Assembly: GCA_963966185.1 (NCBI GenBank)
Contig: CAWZYM010000173.1
Location: 519,501-583,500, forward strand
Reading direction: 5' to 3'
DNA length: 64,000 nucleotides
Source: Rhabditoides inermis
Taxonomy: Eukaryota > Nematoda > Chromadorea > Rhabditida > Rhabditidae
Below the pieces are notes generated by a model. The model had not been told where the DNA came from. It saw nothing but the letters and a program-made list of their open reading frames with translations, and did not search any database. Both the position numbers and the translations under genes were made by a program. Within the stretch, counting starts at the first letter, position 1, and each line of letters begins with the position of its first letter. Below are positions 1 to 12,045 of this stretch, one piece after another.

Positions 1-1043
1 GTTTCAACCCGCATCGAGTGCCAAACCAGTTCCTGTCATTCCTTTCATGCATTCATTGACCTGGCCTCGACTTCAATAGTAGCCACTTACAGGAAGGAGG
101 GTGAGAAAGAGATAGATCCTTTTGTTTAATTCCGTCACTTGTATTCCTGTTACTACTACTATCACGATGTTTTGTTGGACATTTCATTAGCGATAAAATC
201 TCGCTTTCAGCAATCAGCATGTTGTTGACGGAACCAAGGGCAGAGCACTTGGACACGTTCGGGGAAAACATATCACGTGCATGCGGGATACCAACGTGCA
301 TTGCTCGCAGTTGTCTTTCCGCCACCGAGAGATCAAACAATCTTCCCTAGGTCTCTCTCTCACTCTCTTTCTCTCACCCTCTCACTCTCTCACTCACTGC
401 TCTGTCATCCATCGATTGGCTTGTGCAATGTCCGCTCCTCCGGCTCGCGTCCGCCAGCCCACTCTGCGTCTCTGCCCTAGCCTCATCTGCTCCTCTTCCT
501 TCCGCACACTCCCTCGGCCGTCTCTGCTCGCCCGTCTCTGCCCTCAGACAGCCAGACACACGCTCACTGAATATAGCGGTCTCGCAGCACTTTTCGTTAT
601 TTTTGTGTCCTTTTTCGTAGGTGCGTTACTCGTTGTAGTGCGCACACTTTTTAACGCGAACATTTTCAAAAGGTGTTCTCGAGTTCTGGGAAATACTAAA
701 AACGAACGTGAAATCTTAGAGTGGAAAATGTGCGTTGTCAGGATTAGATTGTTTGTCGAGACTGTTTACTACAGAAACCGATCGATGTGTTTATGGCTTT
801 TCTTACCTCATATTCTCTCTACTGTTTTCCACAATTCTTACCGTCTTATCTGTGCGGTGATATTAAGACCTTGTGATATGTGGTTCAACGCGCGTTTCAT
901 CTCGTGATCTTTGCCTATATTTCAAAATCCGCCTCTTTCTTGATTCAATGTTGAAGTGAAATTTCCCCATTAAGTGTTTTTGCACAACATTTCGCCAGTT
1001 TCACAATGTGTTGTTCGTTTCCATGTAACGCCAGTCATTACAG
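1..1043. other. Gene-poor stretch with CT-rich segment
   Basis: No exon chain can be supported here. A CT-rich patch lies at about 350-400. A GC-rich block follows at 420-560 and could be 5'-UTR or promoter sequence of a gene that continues beyond view. A 208-residue open frame at 281-907 has no recognisable domain, uneven composition and no splice logic, so I do not call it a gene. Confidence 0.4.
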
Positions 1044-1140
1044 AGCGTTTCCGTTCGGAAGAGCAGCAGCAAGCCGGATCACCCAGCTACCTAGGAGAAA
1101 TACTGATGAGCAGTGGCCTGCCCATCGACCAACTTGCAAG
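1044..1140 (+). CDS. Candidate isolated internal exon, product unknown
   Basis: A 97-nt open segment is preceded by an acceptor-like TTACAG and followed by a donor-like GTACGC. It reads RFRSEEQQQAGSPSYLGEIL and continues MSSGLPIDQLAR, with third-position usage like the real exons elsewhere in the window. I could not link it to a convincing upstream or downstream exon. It could belong to a gene that begins to the left of the window, or be chance. The call rests only on splice-like borders and composition; no domain is recognised. Confidence 0.28.
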
Positions 1141-1668
1141 GTACGCGGTAGTTTCCACAGCTTTATATAACCTCACTCCAAAAAAGTCTTATCTTCCGGG
1201 TGCACGGCATACTTGATTTCTTGGTATGGACGCATAGCGTGAAGGCGGATTAGTTCTCCGGAGGAGGAGACGACATCGACATTAACGTCTTAGCCATCTC
1301 ATCCGCTTTCTCAACTGCACATACTTGCATGGGTATTAGACTCGATCTCGTCGTTCGTCGTGCGTCGAAACCGACCGCATCATCCAGTGATCAGCTTTTC
1401 GTCTTGTCGAGGAATCGAGGTTCTATCCACTCTAGAAGTTTCGATAGTTTCTCCACGATCCCACACCCACTACCCTGGAAAGAAATAAATGGGCACCAGT
1501 GTTTATATAAGTCGAGCTCAATTGTCTTTTTCGCAATAATATGGAAAACTATGAAATAGGTAAATATTGCGACTAAAGTTTGCAAATTCATACCATCATT
1601 AAAAAAAATGCAAATCACGTTTTCAAATAGTAAAAGTTTCTGAAAATCCAAAACATTCTGTCTTTGCA

Positions 1669-1985
1669 TTGTAAAATAGGCCCATGGACAGCCCATGGAC
1701 AACTTTGCAGAAGTGCAGCGAGAACTCATCTGCACAATCGGCCCTGGGCCGATTTTGCAGACGAAATTCAGACAGTCTGTAAAATCTGCCCAGGGCCGAT
1801 TTTACAGACGAATCGCAGACAAAGAGGACAGAACCATCTGCATTATCGGCCCTCGGCCGATTTTGCAGACAGACCTGATAGCTTGTCTTGGCAAAACATT
1901 CGCCGAGCGCGAGGTTCGAACTCGCGAGATAAGATCAATGTTCGCGGTGCTACACCACTACACTACGCTGGCACATGTTGCAGGC
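1669..1985 (-). repeat. SINE-like element copy 1 with triple-palindrome body and tRNA-like head
   Basis: This copy lies in inverted orientation to the one at 2,204-2,500. On the minus strand, the head carries an A-box-like TAGTGTAGTGGT (plus-strand 1,954-1,965) and a B-box-like GAGGTTCGAACTC region (1,911-1,923, plus-strand reading). The body contains three consecutive palindromic modules at 1,729-1,761, 1,775-1,809 and 1,837-1,869. Each has the form TCTGYA...ATCGGCCC/GGGCCGAT...TRCAGA. The tail end is CCCATGGACAGCCCATGG followed by TTTACA on the minus strand. The head and tail layout suggests RNA polymerase III transcription of a tRNA-related SINE; this is inferred from box motifs only. Confidence 0.6.
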
Positions 1986-2203
1986 TGCATTAACTAATAG
2001 TCGACAGCGCACACCTCAAAAAAATTGTGACAGCTACTGCTAATTGTGTGAGAGTGAACATTCAAATATCAAATGCTATGTTTCCAAAAGATTAGTTCCT
2101 TGGTTTCGAAACAATTACATTCACAAAGTAAGCATCATCAAGTCTCGTCTCTTTGAACGCAGCGCATTGTTTCCCGTCTTTGAGAGAGAGCAGCGCAAGC
2201 GTG

Positions 2204-2500
2204 AATGGCCTAGTGGTATCGTTGTGCAATCTGCGCGCTCGCTTCTTGGGATCGAGTCCCGCGCTCGGCGAATGTTTTGCCAAGACAAGCTATCAGGTCT
2301 GTCTGCAAAATCGGCCGAGGGCCGATAATGCAGATGGTTCTGCCCTCTTTGCCTGCGATTCGTCTGTAAAATCGGCCCTGGGCTGATTTTACAGACTGTC
2401 TGAATTTCGTCCGCAAAATCGGCCCAGGGCCGATTGTGCAGATGAGTTCTCGCTGCACTTCTGCAAAGTTGTCCATGGGCTGTTCATGGGCCTATTTTAC
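2204..2500 (+). repeat. SINE-like element copy 2, same body with a different tRNA-like head
   Basis: This copy is homologous to the one at 1,669-1,985 through the whole palindromic body and the tail ending in GGGCCTATTTTACA. Its head is a different tRNA-like sequence: A-box-like TGGCCTAGTGGT at 2,206-2,217 and B-box-like GGGATCGAGTCCC at 2,248-2,260. Downstream of GCTCGGCGAATGTTTTGCC the two copies align base for base with few differences. The two copies form a large inverted repeat with about 220 bp between them. Confidence 0.6.
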
Positions 2501-5400
2501 AGAACACAAGACAGAACACTTGTAAATTGATAGTTCGTTTCATTTTTGAACTATTTCACAATTTATTCACAGAATTTCAAGAGCGATTTTGCATCATAAG
2601 TTGTTAAATATATACCATAGACAGTTTTGCAATTTCAGTCGCATTAGTTGCCAGTTTCAAAGTTCTCTATAACTTTGCGAAAAAATCAATTGAACCCGAC
2701 TTATATCTTGAGACGACTATCGAGCTGCACTTTTCCCGTCTCGGTCTTTAGGTGTGTGTGTTGCTCACGAGCGTAGGAGGATTGCGTGCATGTCTGGTGC
2801 GGGAGCCCACAGCCTCACCCTCTGTTGCCTGTTGCTATGCGATTCTCTGTCTCCTGTTGCTTGTGTTTCCTTGCTGAAATACATCTGCACGTCTACTGTT
2901 ACCCTGTTACTCGACCAGATTAGACCGCATGATCCCGTACCGCCACGACGGTGTAGTTTTGCAGTGAGATGAGTGCGTTCACTGCGATCCTGCAGCTTTC
3001 CCGCCCTTTGATAACGGCAAACGTTTGATAAGACATGTCAACCCTTTTTGGCAGAGCCTTTATCTATGTTCTCGCTTCTTTTTGTGAACGAAATTGACTA
3101 TCGATCACATCAGTTTTCCTAGTTCACTTCACATGAATACTGCTTTATTGATTTGATATTTCATATTTACTTTACTTTTAATGCTCGATAATGCCGATAT
3201 TTTCCGATGAAAATACATGAGTGCTCGATAATGCCGATATTTTCTGATATACGTGAGTGTTTGCACATACCCATTAGATGTTTTCAAATTACGGTCGGTA
3301 GTTATGAATTGGCGGTTAGAGCTTTTAGAGATATTCTCGGAATCACATACACCTACGCACCAACCAACGCAAATATTAAACGGGTTTCCTTCTCTGTTAA
3401 GAATATTGATGAGTTTGCGAAGCCTAGTCTCTTTTCCATCAATTGCTGTTTTCCGAAGAGCTCTGTTGTTTTTGGTCTGTGATGGTTTGTTAATTGAGCG
3501 AACGGAGGGAAAGGGGAGAATAAACAATAGATGATGGTTTGTCTTTTTCCTCATTCGATTCAAATCCGCAATGGAATGAAGCAAGCAGCAGCGCAACAGA
3601 ACAGATTGAGAGAGACGCTTTTCCTCCCGGAAGTGGAGGCTCTCTTTTTTCAGTTGTCTTTGTCTGTTAGCGGTTTTGTTCCTTGTTCCCCCACATTCGT
3701 CACTCTCACTGCTATTTTTTTCTCCATACATAGCTTCTTTTTATAGGGATAATTCCCGTAACTATGCTTTCGGAAGTTATTTCGGATTCATTGCACTAGT
3801 ACTATTGCGAGATGTACTACACTAGTAACTAGTACTATCTATTTTGTGTTATCTCCCAAGGAGTATGATTCACGCCCTGTGTGGGCAGATTCCACTAGCT
3901 TTATTGCATTATTCATAGTGTTTCCTTCTTAACGCGACGCGCAACGTGACTAATACCGGCAAGTAACAGTGTTACTTTTTTACTTTGTGTCCCTTAGATA
4001 CATGCACACTCTTGTCTGTTCTCCTTGACTGTTGTTGAAAACGCGACTGTTGCAACATGAGTCTTCTCGATGAGTGATTCTCTTTCCGTCTCCGACGTCG
4101 TAGCGAGGCCAAACGGTGGCTTGGCTGATTCAGTCATCGATTGCATTGCATGCGACACTGCCTGTGCCGAGAGAGCCGTGGGGGCCGCGGCAGGGCGGAA
4201 GCCCGCATCGACACGCGTGATTGTCATGCTGATGATGTGATGTGATAGATGCATGCGTGTGTGATGCTGAAACAGACACATCAGCACACATGTGTTGACT
4301 CGAACACCCACTCCCACTCGCACTCGCTCATCCGATTTTCTCTCCTGTGGCGCAGTGTTGGTGTTTGCACGTGGTAGCTCAAGTCAGCTGTTGAGTATAT
4401 TTGAGAGATTCGAGTTGAGGTGGAGCGGGCGAAACTTGTGACCCGTTGTTCTCTGCCCCTCCACTCACTCGGCTTGGCTCACTGCCCCGCGTGTTCTTGT
4501 TTTGCTGCATGCTGCGTACCTCCGGCCAGCCTCGAGGCGCATTTCACAACGTTGGGTCATGCGATAAGTGTGCTGGTCTGGGCAGTGGGCAGGGTCGGCG
4601 ACGCAACTGGCGCCAGTTTCCCAGGTGTTCACTCGCCCCCCTCTCGCATTTCTGCAACAGCACGTTCTTGCCGTGTTTGCATTTCTTGTTAGTATTTCCG
4701 CTCCACGTTTCTTGCCCATTTGCTAAGTAAAAATTCTCCTCCAATGGTCTGCAAATTTCGCTCTTCTCCGTATGCGCTTTGTTTTGAAATATGATGCTTT
4801 ACTCTCGATAGAAATACGTTTTAGTTTCAGTTGTTGGGTAGGCGAGAGATGGAATGAGAGAGAGAAAGAGAGAGAGAGGAACGAAGCGGAAGTCTGCGAG
4901 ACTCGTGCGTTCATTATTAGCACGTGTTTTCTCATCTCTCCCCTTTCACACTGGAGGGTATTTGATATGCTCGATATTGAGGTAGCATGACTAGGGTAAA
5001 ACACATGACAAACCACGACCACGTGATTGGTGGTTTTAATGAATGTGTTTGATTAAGAATACTAGGTTTGTCAGATGACTAAGCTTCGAATTCTATGTCT
5101 GTGTTGCGGAGTAAATAGTAAAATAAGTATGAAGAACAGCTTATTACTCATTCTATTACTTGCATTTCCTCTATTTTCGTCTCCGATTAAGATGATTTTC
5201 TTTTCACGTCTTTTTTTGCCGGCGCGGCCGCAGATGATAATAATAATTTCCAATGAACACTTGATGGAAATCACGTTAGCCGGAATGCTGGAAAGCTGTT
5301 TTCTTAATCACAAGATGCGTTGACGCTGCCCACGCCCAGTTGCTATTCCGTTTCGTGTTTGATTGATGATTTGTGTTGATTCAGAGTGTCGGCTGCACGC
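2501..5400. other. Non-coding stretch
   Basis: No gene is supported. A short tandem duplication lies at 3,182-3,248 and GA/CT-rich patches are scattered through it. A minus-strand open frame at 3,994-4,323 has no domain and no convincing splice context. The GC-rich segments at 4,430-4,700 may be promoter or 5'-UTR sequence of the phosphatase gene downstream, but nothing proves it. Confidence 0.4.
3182..3248 (+). repeat. Two-unit tandem duplication
   Basis: The 27-nt block starting TGCTCGATAATGCCGATATT occurs at 3,182-3,208 and again at 3,222-3,248, a 40-nt period with one mismatch. No function is evident. Confidence 0.7.
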
Positions 5401-6113
5401 GTAGCTGCTGTCTGCGTGGAGCGTGAGTACTGCCGAGCGCAGCACTCTCGTCATTGACTAGCCGGCCCGGCCCACCAGGTATGGAGAGGAGGGGGAGGGT
5501 TCAAGAATCAGAAGAATCAGAATATTTATCTCGAATCATGTAGCACATTACAATTATGTGAATTACTGCAAGGACACGGTAAAATACAGTAATGTAGTGC
5601 CTACTGCGAATCCCAATAACACGAGTTTCGGTAGTCAAGAGGAGATCAGGGTGGACATGTTATAGGAAGAGTCGCTCTCGCAACCACCGCTATCCGCGCC
5701 CCCGTGTCCACCCCTCTTGTCTGACCGAGCGAGGAGTGCCCTGCCCACAGGCCTCCACCAGAAACGCACAGAACTGCACGGTGAGTGGGGCTGGGCGATG
5801 TGATGGGTGCTATGTGAGTTTATCCGGAAACATACACATAACACGAGTATGTGTGTATAACACGAGTATGTGTGTAATCATTACCTAACTATTACATGTG
5901 TGTTGCAGGTTGGGTGTGCGTGCAGCAGCGGCATCTGCTGTCGGACTGTGTCTATCTGCGACCGCCCTAGGACCCCGACACCCACACCCCTCTACTAACT
6001 ACTTGTAAACGCGCAACCCACAAGCGCATAGTGAGTTGTTGTTGTTGTCTGTGTCTCTTTGGAATGTAGTTGGTCATACACAACCGAGTTATTCGAACCA
6101 CGTTGTTCTTCAG

Positions 6114-7788
6114 ATGGGAACTGCGACGGCTCAGAAGCGCCACGCGACTGCGTCGCCCACCTACTTCCGGCCCGCGCCCAGCGAGATCAACTACGGAAGG
6201 TGGGTGAGATGGTACTTTCAACGTTCAACCATCATGGTTGTGATAGGACTGATATAGTTATGTGGAACTGATATCGGAATTTACGCTAGTAATTCTCTCA
6301 CCAATATTTCATTCATACAACGTTAGCAAAGTACTAAGTACTTCATTTTTTCAATACAATGCCGACTTTGCAGGATGCGGTTCCTGATCACGGATCGACC
6401 CAACGACACGAGCATCAACAACTACATTGAGGTGGGGGGCATTTCACCATGTTTGTGATTTTGTTTTTGCCAGTGAGACTGTGATATGTGATGCGGCTTT
6501 CTGTGCAAAGGGGATTTGCGTATTTTCGTCTGGGTAGAGTGGGATTTTGTACATTTCTGGAATGGATTATAGATAAGCAATTGCGTGTATTAGATGAGAT
6601 TGCAAACGGCTTTCTATATTCTCTCTATGATTATCTCTGACTTGTTTGTCTCTTTCCATAATTTGTCTCTGATTTTGTCGTGTGTATCGGAGGGAATGGG
6701 ATTTCTTTCTTTTTTTTGCTTACGTCACTGCCTAGTTTTTACCCCTCGTGACACGTAATTATCATCATGTACATGAAATGGCAAGCCTTATATTGTTGAC
6801 AGAAATTGACTGAGGGGGAGTTTTTTTTTAGCGATACCAGTAATGTATAATATTAATATCTGAATATGACTACATATTCGAGTCGCTTACATAACTACTT
6901 ATTCATATCTAGAGTAGCGTGTTGCTGCTATTGCAACTGCAACTACAACACATATTCATGAATCATGACCATGAGTATCGCCTATAAATGTTGTGGATGA
7001 AGCTACGAGTGTAGAGTAAACATGAATATGAATATCTTAGCAGCGGTTGAATAAATACTAAATTATTAAGTAGCATCATGATATTCATTTAATATTGAGA
7101 AACTTGCAGGAGTTGTCGCGGCACGGCGCGAAGGCTGTGGTGCGTGTGTGCGAGCCTAGCTACGAGACGCGTCCTCTGACGCAGCAGGGCATCGACGTGC
7201 TCGACTGGGAGTTCAACGACGGCTCCCCTCCCCCGCCCGAGGTGATCGCCAAGTGGCTGCAGCTCGTCAAGCGCATGTTCGCCCAGGGAGACGGAGACTG
7301 CATCGCGGTGGGTGGGGGTTTGTTGTTAGAGTTTGGAATTGATGAGATGGTGTAGTGCGACATTCTTACTTCGACCCTTCCGCAGAGTACTCATAAGTCT
7401 CTTGAATCGGGTACCTACCTTTACCTGTACCTATGTGGTTGTGTTGCAGGTGCACTGTGTGGCCGGTCTGGGCCGTGCTCCCGTGCTCGTCGCCCTCGCT
7501 CTCATCGAGGCTGGCATGCAGTACGAAGACGCTGTGGAGCTCATCCGAAGGTACGTCGCCCTCCCTTCTCTCCCCTCCTCTCCTCTCCGTTCCTTTTGTT
7601 TTTCTGTTTCTTTTAAATTTCTGTCTTTTCGTTTGTCACGATTGCTTATCGTTTTGTGTTGCAGGCAGCGTCGCGGCGCACTGAACCAGAAGCAGCTCGA
7701 CTTTCTGGAGAAGTACAAGGCGTCGGGGGAGCTGCGCAAGCTGCGGTACTCTATCGACGGGAAGCAGAAGGCGTGCTGCATCCAGTGA
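6114..7788 (+). CDS. prl-1: PRL-type (PTP4A) prenylated protein tyrosine phosphatase
   Basis: Five exons join cleanly: 6,114-6,199, 6,374-6,431, 7,110-7,307, 7,450-7,550 and 7,665-7,788, all with GT-AG borders and consistent phase. The start ATG sits directly after TTCTTCAG, which looks like a 5'-UTR intron or trans-splice acceptor. Exon 4 has the PRL active-site signature [11 protein letters not shown], with catalytic Cys and Arg in the CX5R loop and Ala after Arg as typical for PRLs. The protein ends in CCIQ, a CAAX farnesylation signal preceded by a basic stretch, so it should act at plasma or endosomal membranes. PRLs regulate growth and magnesium transport through CNNM partners (family knowledge). 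The WPD-loop segment reads DWEFNDG; the usual Pro is Glu and the first Asp is Asn, while the second Asp is kept. Confidence 0.93.
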
Positions 7789-7924
7789 GACCGGTCCTCT
7801 TCAGGACACTTCCCCTCTGCGATATATTGATTCTATCTATCGGCGCATCTGCCGTCCCCTCTCTTCTTTCCCGTATATGCCTTATGCGGTTTCCGCCATC
7901 GCTCTCTCTCCTCTCCCTAACCCC

Positions 7925-7925
<1 letters not shown>

Positions 7926-7993
<68 letters not shown>
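7926..7993 (+). repeat. (CT)n microsatellite in the phosphatase 3'-UTR
   Basis: An almost perfect CT dinucleotide run lies 140 bp after the phosphatase stop codon and before its polyadenylation signal. Many similar CT/GA tracts occur in introns and spacers throughout the window. Confidence 0.9.
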
Positions 7994-7996
<3 letters not shown>

Positions 7997-8274
7997 ATGG
8001 TAGTGATTCCTTAGTCGTGTACGATAATTTTGTTCTCGTTTATCGCGCTGTCTATTCTGGTGTTTGTTGCATGATTGACTGAGTGAGTTGTTGAAGGGTG
8101 ATCGTGTTTGTTGTACGCACTCGATGTTGACTTCTCTCTCTTTCCCATGACTCGAGTATTTGGGATTGTATAGATGGATTGAATTATATCATGTACTGCT
8201 CTCTCGCTCACCCACCCATACCACACCCGCTATTGTTTGTCTATGTGTGATCGTGATTGCTACATGCGAATTGT

Positions 8275-8280
8275 AATAAA
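8275..8280 (+). terminator. AATAAA polyadenylation signal, PRL gene
   Basis: AATAAA occurs about 490 bp after the stop codon, followed by a T/G-containing stretch. It is the first canonical plus-strand signal I found downstream of the gene. Confidence 0.5.
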
Positions 8281-8355
8281 ATATTGTGCAATACTGTTTC
8301 TGGCATGTTTATGGAGAAATTGACATGGTAACATTGGAGGTGTTTGGTATGGTAT

Positions 8356-8600
8356 GAGTGCACATTGGAAAGGATGTGGTTCAGTTTGATTACGACTAGC
8401 CCCGCCCCGTCTGGACGAGGCTAGAAAGGGAGAGCGAGGAATCGGCGGGCCCACTCGTCCCTCCCACGACACACCGCCATGGCTCCCTCTCCCCCCCCCC
8501 CCCTCCTCTCTCCGACCTCTCCAAATTCTGAAGACGACACCTACATCAGTCTGCCCTACTTCCACCGGGCTCTCATGGACGAGGACTTGATGGAATATGC
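8356..8600 (+). pseudogene. Relic of the promoter and first exons of the SH2-kinase gene
   Basis: This stretch copies 13,170-13,500, the 5' end of the kinase gene. The shared upstream part runs from GAGTGCACAT through CCCCGCCC and GTCTGGANGAGGCTAGAAAG to the start-codon region. The CT-rich first intron is also recognisable. The first SH2 exon is readable as SEDDTYISLPYFHRALMDED, against SEDDPYIGLPYFHGALMDED in the full gene. No further SH2 or kinase exons follow; unrelated AT-rich sequence begins after about 8,600. This indicates a truncated tandem copy rather than a gene. Confidence 0.75.
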
Positions 8601-8816
8601 AAAACAATCAAATCAAAATACAAAAATAAACCATTATTTATTTATCAAAATTGCCGCGCGAAAAGGGCGGCAAATGCGCGGGCTACATAAAGTCCGGGCA
8701 AACCGCCAGCGGAAAAGGCAAACGATCCGTCACCGGAAAAGTCAAACGAGGGGGTCGGGACGGCATAGAGTAACTAGCCGAGGTGTCGATATAGTGTCGA
8801 GATCCTGTGTAGACCT

Positions 8817-10091
8817 TCAGATGTTCTTGTACTGTCCGCACACGCCCACGAAGGTCTAAAGTAAATCATTTGATAGTTTTTTTTTTAGCGGAATTACCTT
8901 TAAGTCATCCACGTTCTCGTGCTGGTCGTTTTTGCTAATCTTGATGAAGTAGGGACGACGACTGGCGTTTATGATGCCCAGCCGAGTTCTGAAAAATAAT
9001 AGTAAAACAAAAGCTAAATAAGCATAATGCATACTTCTTTTTATCGCATTCAATGCCCAGATTCCTGCAAACTGATACCGCTGATTCAATCGAGCGCCAT
9101 CCTTTTCCCGTAAACGTGTATAGGAACAAAGGGTAGCCCTGAAAGACGAACAATCTCAGTCTGTCTCGCAACCGCAAGAAAAAGCTGGGGATAGGCATAC
9201 CAAGCTATTGTGCTCCTGAATCACCGCGTCCCAGTCAACATCGGGGTCCCGCTCCGCTGCCTTCTCAACTTCGTCCAGCATCATCTGGAAACAAGAAGTT
9301 TTCTCTTCATGAGAAGCTATAGAACACCTTAACGTGGCGAGCATTGTCTGGTTGCCCTGTTTCCCTGCACTGGTAGTTGCGGGGGAAGTAGAGGCAAACG
9401 ACGGAGAGGTGCAGGTGTTGCTATTGGGTGCGATCAATTCTGCCGACGCACAGTGGAGCAGAATCAGAGTAGAGAGAGATGACTGAAATAAACAGTATAT
9501 GTGGCACAAATCAGACAGAACAAACACAAATAGGCACCTTGCACTCGTGTCCGAATGTGGCTCGATTCGTTGTGTGGTCGCTCACGCAGCTTTTACACAC
9601 GCGCCCGCATACATTGCAGCAATAGGCCTCAGGGTCGTTTAGTCCACATTCGAAGCAAACTTTCTTGCTTGGGAATCTAAATCCACGTTCTCTCACGGTC
9701 AGTTGCCAATAACGAGAAAGCGTACCGTTCGAGATGCTCCCAGTATTTCTTCTCTGCGAGCGGGGCTCAGTTGGTTGACAAGACCGGCTAGATGAAACAG
9801 GCTGTCGAATTATGCCCTCACGATCACGTTGAAATCAGAAAATTGCAAATAGGTACCGCCCGTTTTTGAAAGTACGGTATCAGGATGATCCGCGACATTT
9901 ATACGGCTGCGTGGTATCCCACTTACATAATCACTCACCATGTGAATTGGTGCACCTAAACTGGTCTTCATCTCGCCAAAACAAATTCGGATGATCTGCA
10001 GGTTAACGTTTCCATATCTGATGTAAGCACCATTCGGACGCCATGTGCGCGTTAGCGCGCAAGTGGTTTTGCGGGAACCAGCTATTGTCAA
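8817..10091 (-). CDS. B-box-type zinc-finger protein (5' end unresolved)
   Basis: Exons on the minus strand, from the 3' end: 8,817-8,855 (ends GVCGQYKNI, stop), 8,898-8,988, 9,035-9,138, 9,201-9,482 and 9,538-9,676. These join in phase. The 9,538-9,676 exon carries a Cys/His pattern VCFECGLNDPEAYCCNVC then VCKSCVSDH and GHEC, typical of a B-box zinc finger. The following exons (e.g. YPLFLYTFTGKGWRSIES) match no domain I recognise. Further upstream, 9,726-9,800 (LFHLAGLVNQLSPARREEIL) and an open frame up to an ATG at 10,091 look coding, but I could not make their phase agree with the B-box exon, so the N-terminus is a guess. A minus-strand AATAAA-type signal lies near 8,636. B-box proteins usually mediate protein-protein contacts or ubiquitin ligase scaffolding; no RING domain is visible. 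Confidence 0.55.
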
Positions 10092-10849
10092 ATCAGCTGT
10101 TCCGTTTCACGTTCTTGTTTACGTTCAATTTATCAATGTGTACTGGGTTTTTTTTTAAATATTGTATTGTGTTTCGTATGTTCATTTATTGACATAGTCG
10201 TGTGTAGCTCTTTTTGAAAAGCTAGTAGCTAGTCAACAGGCTAATCAACAGCTAGTCAACAGAATACGTTGTCGAAAGTTCTGAAATCATGAATTATCGC
10301 AATTTATCGCAATTCTTTATTTTTCTATTGTTTTACTTGCGTAATCGATGTCATGTTTTGAATGTGTTGCTATAGAACTGTTGCTTCGTTCTTCATCATG
10401 TGAGCACAGCCTGTGAACTTTCTGCTATGCTATCGGCGGAACGGTCATAGCGCAGTACAAGGTTGGGTACACGACGGCGGCACAGCGTGGACGTTTACTA
10501 TTTATTAATTTTAAGTGTTTGATAATTGTAATATGTAATATGACTCGTCTACGTGTTACGACTGATGCATGATTGCAGGAGGTTTCGTACACGCCGCACT
10601 CGTCGGTCGTCGCAAGTACAGCAGCTGTACGATCTGGTACGATCTCGCAGGTCTTCGTCAAATACGTCTCTTGCTTCCTCAAGGTGAACAACATGTTTCA
10701 TTATATCTTATCGTGTTCACAAACGATTGCAATCCATGAGTTGCATTTCAATTGCAAAATGTTCCATTTTATGACGAATTTTGTGTGAAACGTACATATT
10801 GCAGGTGGAGTCTTCACTTTCCGCTCCCCGCTTCCCGTCGTCACGCGCA
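10092..10849. other. Intergenic sequence
   Basis: Mostly AT-rich, with short repeated AGCTAGTCAACAG units near 10,224-10,262. An open, splice-bordered segment at about 10,580-10,680 could be chance or exon-like. No gene is supported. Confidence 0.35.
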
Positions 10850-12045
10850 CACCAAGAACAGCCGAGGCTTGAGAGACCTTCTTCACCCACACTTGCAAGA
10901 AGAAGCAGGAGCGTTGCATCACCGCCACGCCGACGTGAGTTATTTATTATTCTTTTTGATTCAATCATTGTTTGCAGCGCATATATCTGCGTTCTTCGAG
11001 CGTAAAGTGACAACTTTATTAATCCGCAATCGGAAAACTTTTGAATTTTGAATTGGCGCGCATCACAATTTCTGGCTATAACTATTGAACTCGAGATGCG
11101 TATTACAAAGAGATGTGTTTATCGGCTTTTACGACTTGAGTTTATGCTATAAACTGAATTTCATGTCAAAATTTTGTTGTGAAATTCCCGTTATTCAAGA
11201 CGTTTTAGACACTTAACTGATGTAACCCCACTTACCCACAAAGCATTCAAAATCATTTTTGGGGCGAAAAATGAAAAAAGTTCTATTTTTCATGCTTATT
11301 AGATGTTATTCGATATTTCGATTAATTTTTCATCAGTATGATATCAGTGAAATTATCACTTTAATGTGAAGGACATTCCTATCGTCAAGGGTCCAGGTCG
11401 ATACTGCTGCGTCAGGCTATTGCTGTACGTATCCAAGATTACTTCTGACAAGGGACGCTTCTACGCCTTTGGACGTGTGTTCTCCGGAAAAGTCTGTTTA
11501 CATTGTATCGTATTTATTGTCATTATACATTTTTTTCCAGGTTCACCGGAATGAAGGCTCGCATCCAGGGCCCTAACTATATCCCCGGAAAGAAGGACGA
11601 TCTCTACGAGAAGACTATCCAGCCCACCATTCTCATAATGGGACGTTACATCGAGCCTATCGAGGGCATTCCGTCCGTAAACATTGCTGGTCTTGTCGGA
11701 GTTGACCAGTTCCTGGTTAAGGTAATTTTTATAGTGCTAGTTCCGATCTAACCATGATATTTCCAGTGAGGAACTATCACCACCTGCAAGGAGGGCCCAC
11801 AACATGCGTGTCATGTTCTCTGTGTCCCCTGTCGTTCATTCTCGCCGCCGATCTCAAGATTCCAAGAACCTGCCCATGCTTGTGCGTAGTAATATTCTTT
11901 TTTTGTTCAGTTATATATATATATATTTTTTTAGGTCCAGAATCTCAAGCGCCTTGCCAAGTCTGACCTCATGGTGCAGTGCATCTTCGAGGAGTCTGGA
12001 GAGCACATCATCGCCGGAACCGGAAATAGCCTCATCATCATGAGG
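10850..12045 (+). pseudogene. eef-2: Decayed elongation factor 2 (eEF2) copy
   Basis: Fragments of eEF2 appear in order. About 10,850-10,928 matches the region after the N-terminal switch, with KKKQERCITATP resembling the eEF2 EQERCITIKSTA segment. About 11,400-11,491 gives [17 protein letters not shown]. About 11,541-11,720 gives [20 protein letters not shown] and [15 protein letters not shown]. About 11,766-11,884 is frameshifted. About 11,936-12,045 gives LKRLAKSD and [13 protein letters not shown]. Large coding segments in between are missing and the reading frame breaks, so this cannot make eEF2. Intron-like sequences with GT...AG borders remain between fragments, so it arose by DNA duplication and not as a processed retrocopy. 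Confidence 0.8.

Noticed and set aside
281..907. A 208-residue open frame near the window start with hydrophobic segments.
   Set aside because: No domain, CT-repeat-derived N-terminus, and no agreement with splice signals; likely fortuitous.
9810..10091. Minus-strand 93-residue frame as a stand-alone gene.
   Set aside because: It ends at a stop in the middle of sequence that looks coding in the same frame. More likely it is part of the unresolved 5' region of the B-box gene, so it was folded into that entry with low certainty.
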